A stretch of 64,000 bases of DNA from the NCBI RefSeq assembly GCF_965363235.1, contig NC_134849.1:49856122-49920121 (forward strand). Reading direction: 5' to 3'. Both the position numbers and the translations under genes were made by a program. Every line of letters begins with the position of its first letter. The stretch's first letter is position 1. This document shows positions 58,861 to 64,000 of this stretch, one piece after another. This stretch comes from Mytilus galloprovincialis. Its lineage: Eukaryota; Mollusca; Bivalvia; Mytilida; Mytilidae. The notes under the pieces are model-generated. The model ran no database searches, was not told the origin of the DNA, and was given only the letters and a program-made list of their open reading frames with translations.

Positions 58861-59400
58861 CACTCTATCATTAATCACCTTACTTTATATATCTATCAAC
58901 ACACTGTATATATCTATCACCACACCACACTATATACATCTATCACCTAACTCATCATATGTCACAACACTTTATGTATCTATCACCACACTTTATATAT
59001 CTATCATCACACTTTATATATCTATCATCACACTTTATATATCTATCATAACACCTTATACATCTATCACCTAACTGATCATATGTCACAACACTTTGTA
59101 TATCTATCACCACCCTGTATATATGTCACCATACTTTGTATATCTATCATCTCAGTCTATATAAGTAAGACCTCATTTTATTAATATACCACCTCATTTT
59201 ATATCACCTTATTTAATATATCTATCACCACACTGTACATCTACCACTACATTTTATATCTCTATCACCTCACTTTATACATATAGCACCACACTGTGTA
59301 TCTGTCACCACAATTTGTATATCTATCCTCTCACTTTATCATCTCACTTTATATATCTTTCACCTTAATTTATATATCTATTTCCTCATTTTATATATAT
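58861..59400. repeat. Continuation of the ~21-bp satellite
   Basis: Units TATATATCTATCACCACACT with drifting variants; includes three near-identical TATATATCTATCATCACACTT copies around 58995-59050 and a short direct duplication of ACATCTATCACCTAACT. Confidence 0.85.
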
Positions 59401-60118
59401 ACTAGAACACACCCGTGATATCATGGGTCCGTGACTGAATTAAAGTATATAACTATGCGCAAGACTTATTTTTGTATTAGTATTGTCATCTGATAAAGTC
59501 ATGCTGATTATAAGATATAGCTATCACAGTTTTCTCTGCTTTCAAATCTTTCTGTTTGAACCCGTCTAACTGGAACTAATCAATTATTGGTAATATTAAT
59601 TATTTGGAAAATGAAAAGTCCTGGGATGGAGTATTTGTTTTATCAACAGCATTGTCCTATATTAGTTATAAATAAAGTTGAATTATTTGATTCGCTGTTT
59701 TACGTCATGCCCGCTAACAAATTGAAAACTGTACCTATACGCCTTATTTTTAGTATTCGTATTGTTATCTTATAAAGTCTTACTGATTAAAATACTACAA
59801 TAGGTAACAATTTGACAATTTAGTATTGTCAACCCTGTGATTATGACCCGTGTATACAGCATATCCTGAATACACCGTTTGGTGGTGCGCCTGTCAAATG
59901 CAGAAAATTAAACAGATGAATATACTATTGGTATCGGTATCGGACTCGACCCGGAACTTCTTAATTATTAGCAATATTAATTACGTGGAAAACAAAAGGG
60001 CCTGGAGTGGTGTAATTTTTAATCTACACCTTTGTACTATATTATTTATATATAAAGTTGAATTCTTTGATTCATCGTTTTTACGTGATGACAGCTGACA
60101 AATTGGACCTCGTAATTT
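59401..60118 (+). repeat. Dispersed repeat in two tandem, diverged copies
   Basis: Starts TACTAGAACACACCCGTGAT with the short hairpin CCCGTGATATCATGGG. Two similar halves follow: AATATTAATTATTTGGAAAA...AAAGTTGAATTATTTGATTC (about 59590-59715) and AATATTAATTACGTGGAAAA...AAAGTTGAATTCTTTGATTC (about 59970-60085). It resembles a common mussel repeat. Confidence 0.65.
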
Positions 60119-60276
60119 TAGTATTATAGATGACATCCTTGAAAATATTTTCTTGACCTCACTGTTGATAATTTTTCACCATATTTTATATATGTATCCC
60201 CTCCACATATGTATCTTTTAACTAAATGCACTGCTTAAATCAATCACAACACCATTGCTATATATGTCACCACACA

Positions 60277-60278
<2 letters not shown>

Positions 60279-60350
<72 letters not shown>
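60279..60350. repeat. (TA)n microsatellite
   Basis: About 35 TA units inside a remnant of the 21-bp satellite (60160-60430). Confidence 0.95.
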
Positions 60351-60352
<2 letters not shown>

Positions 60353-60430
60353 TCCTTTTGTTTATATATCATCACACTGTATATATCTTTATACTATTCT
60401 GTGGATCCTTTACCTCACTGTATATATGTT

Positions 60431-62204
60431 ACAGTGAATTTGTATAATCAGTGATTATGTAGAATCCCTGAAAATTTCAGTGATTATGTAGAATCACTGA
60501 CCAGTTTAGGGATTATATATAATCACTAAAATTTTCAGGGATTATGTATAATCACTAGAAAAAACGTCAGGGATTATACATAATAACTGAAATGAAGAAA
60601 TAGTTTTATTTATAAAGAAAATGAATAAAAGTCAAATAATGTATGCTATAAAATCATATATTAAAACAGCATTACACTGTATAAACATAAATTGTAAAAT
60701 GTTAAGCACAAAATATCAAAATTATAACTTTTTTTATTTTTTAAATGTTAGGCACAATATATTTCAAAATGTTAAACACAATATATTAAAATAATATGCT
60801 TTACATCTGCTTTTACAACAATATACATATTTTAGAAAACATTTACCTTGACATATCGTCGATCGGAATCAGATTTTATGACCCGCCTAAGAGAAATAAA
60901 GTGTTCAGTAAAAACATATGTAGGTATTCCAAAAAATAAGAGAATTAGCAACCTCGAACTGGTTCTTGCAAGACTCTATGTTTTTTTGGACAGGCGATAT
61001 CCTTTTTTCTTGGTGAACAATTACAATTATGTTTCTTGGGGGATTTCCTTTCCTTTTTTACCGTGTGGAATTGCTATGAGAACATTAAACCAAATTCATG
61101 CTTCCTCTACAATTTTGTTCTAATTATCAATCTTTAGTTTTTCTTTACATTTAAATGCGTAAGTTCTCTTTGTTTGAATTTCTTGTTCATTTGAGAGAAA
61201 AAAAAACAAAAAAAACACCAAAATGCAGATTTTCCATGATCTTCTTCACCATTTGTTTTACATGTACAACAAATAACATGCTCTGTAGATTTACAAATAG
61301 AACATCAATATCCATTTGACGCTGGCTTTTAAAAACAAACAATATATGTAAAGTTATCGCTATAAAGGGAATCTTGATATTATTAATTTTGAAGTCTTCA
61401 ACTTTATCTCGAAACCCTGTATGGTTATATCTTTAAGACCAATGGCATCCTCTGTGTTAAAAAGCAACATTATTTCATCTGGCAAGGAATATGAAAGTAA
61501 ATAAAATGATAATTTGATAGATATAGGAAGATGTGGTATGAGTGCCAATGAGACAACTCTCAATCCAAATAACAATTTATAAAAGTAAACCATTATAGTT
61601 CAATGTACGGCCTTCAACACGGAGCCTTGGCTCAGACCGAACATCAAGCTATAAAGGGTTCCAAAATTACTAGACGTGTTAAACCATTCAAACGGGAAAA
61701 CCAACGGTCTAATATAAAAAAAAACCGAGAAACATGTATAAATTACATGAACAAATGACAACTACTGTACATCAGATTCCTGACTTAGGACAGGTGCAAA
61801 CATTTGCAGCGGGATTAAACGTTTTAATGATACCAAACCGTCTACCTTTTTCTGAAACAATAGTAAAACATCACAACATAGAAAAACACACGATAAATAT
61901 CAATTGGAAGGCTTAACTCAATAAAAAAAAACGTAAATTAACACACTATGAACGAATTAATTTGTTCTGTATATATTTATTTTTATTTTTTTTTATTAAA
62001 CAAAGAATCCTTAAATTATTCATTATCCCTGAAATTATATAAGGGAATTTGTAGAATAATTATTCAAATGTTCAGTGATTATGTAAAATCACTGGTCATT
62101 TTCAGGGATTATATATAATTACTAATGATTTTAGTGATTCTACATATTCCCTGAAAAATCAGGGATTCTACATAATCCCTGATTATACAAATTCACTGTA
62201 ACAT
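60431..62204. mobile_element. 1.77-kb inverted-repeat element with subterminal repeats
   Basis: The ends TTACAGTGAATTTGTATAAT and its complement at 62185-62204 are exact, and about 170 bp at each side are made of GGGATTATGTAGAATCCCTG-like palindromic units. The interior (60600-62030) is AT-rich. On the - strand at about 61205-61305 lies a short frame, CSICKSTEHVICCTCKTNGE then ...CFFC, with zinc-binding spacing; on the + strand a 91-codon frame (60848-61123) has no known domain. It is perhaps a decayed transposase carrier; the family is unknown. It is inserted in the satellite and itself carries a MITE at 61515-61965. Confidence 0.7.
61515..61965 (+). mobile_element. GATGTGGTATGAGTGCCA-family element nested in the 1.77-kb element
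   Basis: Starts GATAGATATAGGAAGATGTGG and matches 56478-56935 through TACTGTACATCAGATTCCTGA and GCAGCGGGATTAAACGTTTT. Its presence inside the inverted-repeat element shows it arrived later. Confidence 0.85.
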
Positions 62205-62759
62205 ATATACACATAATCCCACTATAACTAAGTCCACACTTATCACCTATCTATATCTTTTTATCACCATCATATCATATTTATAGTAACACAATGATTA
62301 TATCTATCATCATTATTTATCTATTTTTCACCAGACTGTATACTATAACTTGTTGTATCTTCTATAAGTCAGAGAAATGTACTGGTCATTGTATAATTTA
62401 CAATGGAAGGAGATATGCAGATATGCAATGTCCACTGAGATATGTTTGTATAAGCTTGTATACTAATCATGTAGCAATTATCAAATTGATTATTTATATT
62501 TGTGTTCTTCTTACAGAAATACCAAACAACATTTTGCAAGGATTTAGAGGTCATTGGTGAAAATGGAAGAAAGGACATGGGTACATCTAATTTTAAATGC
62601 AATAACAAGAATAGTTAAATGATTTACAAACAAGCAGCACTCAGCAATAGTGATGGTAAAGTATTTTTATAAAATGATACTCAAAAAAAGATATATACAG
62701 TGTGGTGTTTAATATATTCCTCCATTGCTACAGTCGCTGCATTCATCACCACACTCTCC
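62205..62759. other. Satellite remnant and non-coding sequence
   Basis: 62205-62340 has a few decayed 21-bp units (ATCACCTATCTATATC). 62340-62759 is AT-rich; the overlapping frames there on opposite strands carry no domain. Confidence 0.5.
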
Positions 62760-63335
62760 ATATATATCCCAACAGTCTCAATAGCTACCCCCATACTATG
62801 ATCATTTATCCCAACAGTCTCAATAGCTACCCCCATACTATGATTATATATCACTACAGTCTCAATAGCTATCCCCATACTATGATTATATATCACTACA
62901 GTCTCAATAGCTATTTCCATACCATGATTATCTATCACTACAGTCTCAATAGCTATTCCCATACTATGATTATATATCACTACAGTCTCAATAGCTATCT
63001 CCATACCATGATTATCTATCACTACAGTCTCAATAGCTATTCCCATACTATGATTATCTATCACTACAGTCTCAATAGCTATCTCCATACCATGATTATC
63101 TATCACTACAGTCTCAATAGCTATCCCCATACTATGACCATCTATCACTACAGTCTCAATAGCTACCCCCATACTATGATTATCTATCACTACAGTCTCA
63201 ATAGCTATCCCCATACTATGACCATCTATCACTACAGTCTCAATAGCTATCCCCATACTATGATTATCTATCACTACAGTCTCAATAGCTATCCCCATAC
63301 TATGATTATCTATCACTACACTCTCCATTCTGATG
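62760..63335. repeat. 42-bp satellite, about 13.5 units
   Basis: The unit is ATCCCCATACTATGATTATC followed by TATCACTACAGTCTCAATAG and CT. Because 42 is a multiple of three it opens frames of over 220 codons on both strands (SYPHTMIIYHYSLN and complement); these are artefacts. Two sub-variants (TATCCCCATACTATG and TATCTCCATACCATG) partly alternate, hinting at 84-bp duplication steps. Confidence 0.95.
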
Positions 63336-64000
63336 CCAACAGTCATTATGTATATATCATAATAATCTCTATGTATATCTCAGGATAATACAAAAGCTTC
63401 CCTTTTACTTTATTTATCAATCACCTCACTTTATATATCAATCACCACACTCTCTATATATATCCCCATACTCTCTATATATATCCCCATACTCTCTATA
63501 TCTACCCCAAAAGTCTCTCTGTATATCTCCACATAATAAACACCTTAGATTACCTTACTTAATTTATCCATCACCTCACTTTATATAACAATCACCACAT
63601 ACTCTCTATATCTATCCCCATACTTTCGATATCTATCCCTACAGTCTCTGTGTTTATGACCACATTATAAACACATATCAACTTACTTTATTTATCCATC
63701 ACCTCACTTTATATATCAATCACCACACACTCTCTATATCCATCCCCATACTCTCAATATCTATCCCACTAGTTTCTATGTTTATGGCCACATCATAAAC
63801 ACCTATCAGTTTCCTGTTTTTATCAATCACCTCACTAAATATATCAATCACATCAAACTCTCTATATACGTATAATATGCCCATAATCTCCATATCTATC
63901 CCCACAGTCCATATGTTTATGACCACTTTATAAACACCTTTCACCGTACTTTATATACTTTCACCTCGCAAAAATTATCAATGACCACACACTCTCTATA
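63336..64000. repeat. Mixed 21-bp-type satellite continuing past the window
   Basis: Units such as TATATATCAATCACCACACT, CTCTATATATATCCCCATA and ATTTATCCATCACCTCACTT, with a looser repeat of about 120-125 bp (ATAAACACCTTAGATTACCT, ATAAACACATATCAACTTAC, ATAAACACCTATCAGTTTCC) at about 63537, 63667 and 63795. Confidence 0.85.

Noticed and set aside
62681-63388. 221- and 228-codon frames on opposite strands
   Set aside because: Artefact of the 42-bp satellite; both strands are open for the same reason.

Overview
The window is nuclear DNA of a bivalve mollusc, most likely a marine mussel (Mytilidae). The grounds are split genes with GT-AG introns, a high A+T content, and dense dispersed repeats of kinds familiar from mussel genomes: the family containing GATGTGGTATGAGTGCCAA, the family containing GAGCGTCACTGATGAGTC, and the 3' tails of a mussel-type reverse-transcriptase element. 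The species call is inference. The window is gene-poor. Most long open frames in it are tandem repeats whose unit length is a multiple of three, not genes.

Host genes, all on the + strand. (1) The last two exons of a small DUF393/DCC-family thiol-disulfide oxidoreductase-like gene (2681-3945). (2) A cluster of three related loci. Two are complete four-exon genes, 29398-33874 (650 aa) and 41417-47057 (655 aa), each encoding a disordered N-terminus, a macro domain, a C3HC4 RING finger and a Deltex C-terminal (DTC) domain. They read as single-chain ubiquitin ligases joining the macro-domain function of vertebrate PARP9 to the RING-DTC of DTX3L. The third (13483-16137) keeps only the disordered N-terminal exons and stops before the macro domain. 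Exon phases are identical between copies. The downstream gene has a full-consensus interferon-stimulated response element (ISRE) ahead of a TATA-like box and a possible leader exon. The middle gene has a TATA box 240 bp after a large 63-bp satellite whose every unit carries a forkhead-type TGTTTAC followed by an AGGTCA half-site. Both complete genes also carry a 49-bp minisatellite that re-copies the 5' splice site of exon 3 into the intron.

Mobile-element fragments with coding capacity: a 5'-truncated reverse transcriptase (38732-39632, Penelope-like or other non-LTR type) and an intact RNase H domain ORF of LINE type on the - strand (53827-54831).

Non-autonomous elements with clear ends: a TA-flanked MITE and an 849-bp foldback nested in a 363-bp tandem array (6967-9720); an 873-bp foldback with 300-bp arms and a 9-bp target duplication (14581-15453); a 693-bp element with perfect 34-bp inverted ends (19961-20653); a pair of identical 456-bp elements 1.2 kb apart (36171-38310); a 1.7-kb element with GC-rich ends (48104-49830); and a 1.8-kb inverted-repeat element (60431-62204). 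From 55.4 kb to the end the sequence is mostly a degenerate 21-bp satellite (TATATATCTGTCACCACACTT type) interrupted by mussel MITEs, plus a 42-bp array. No tRNA, rRNA or CRISPR was found.
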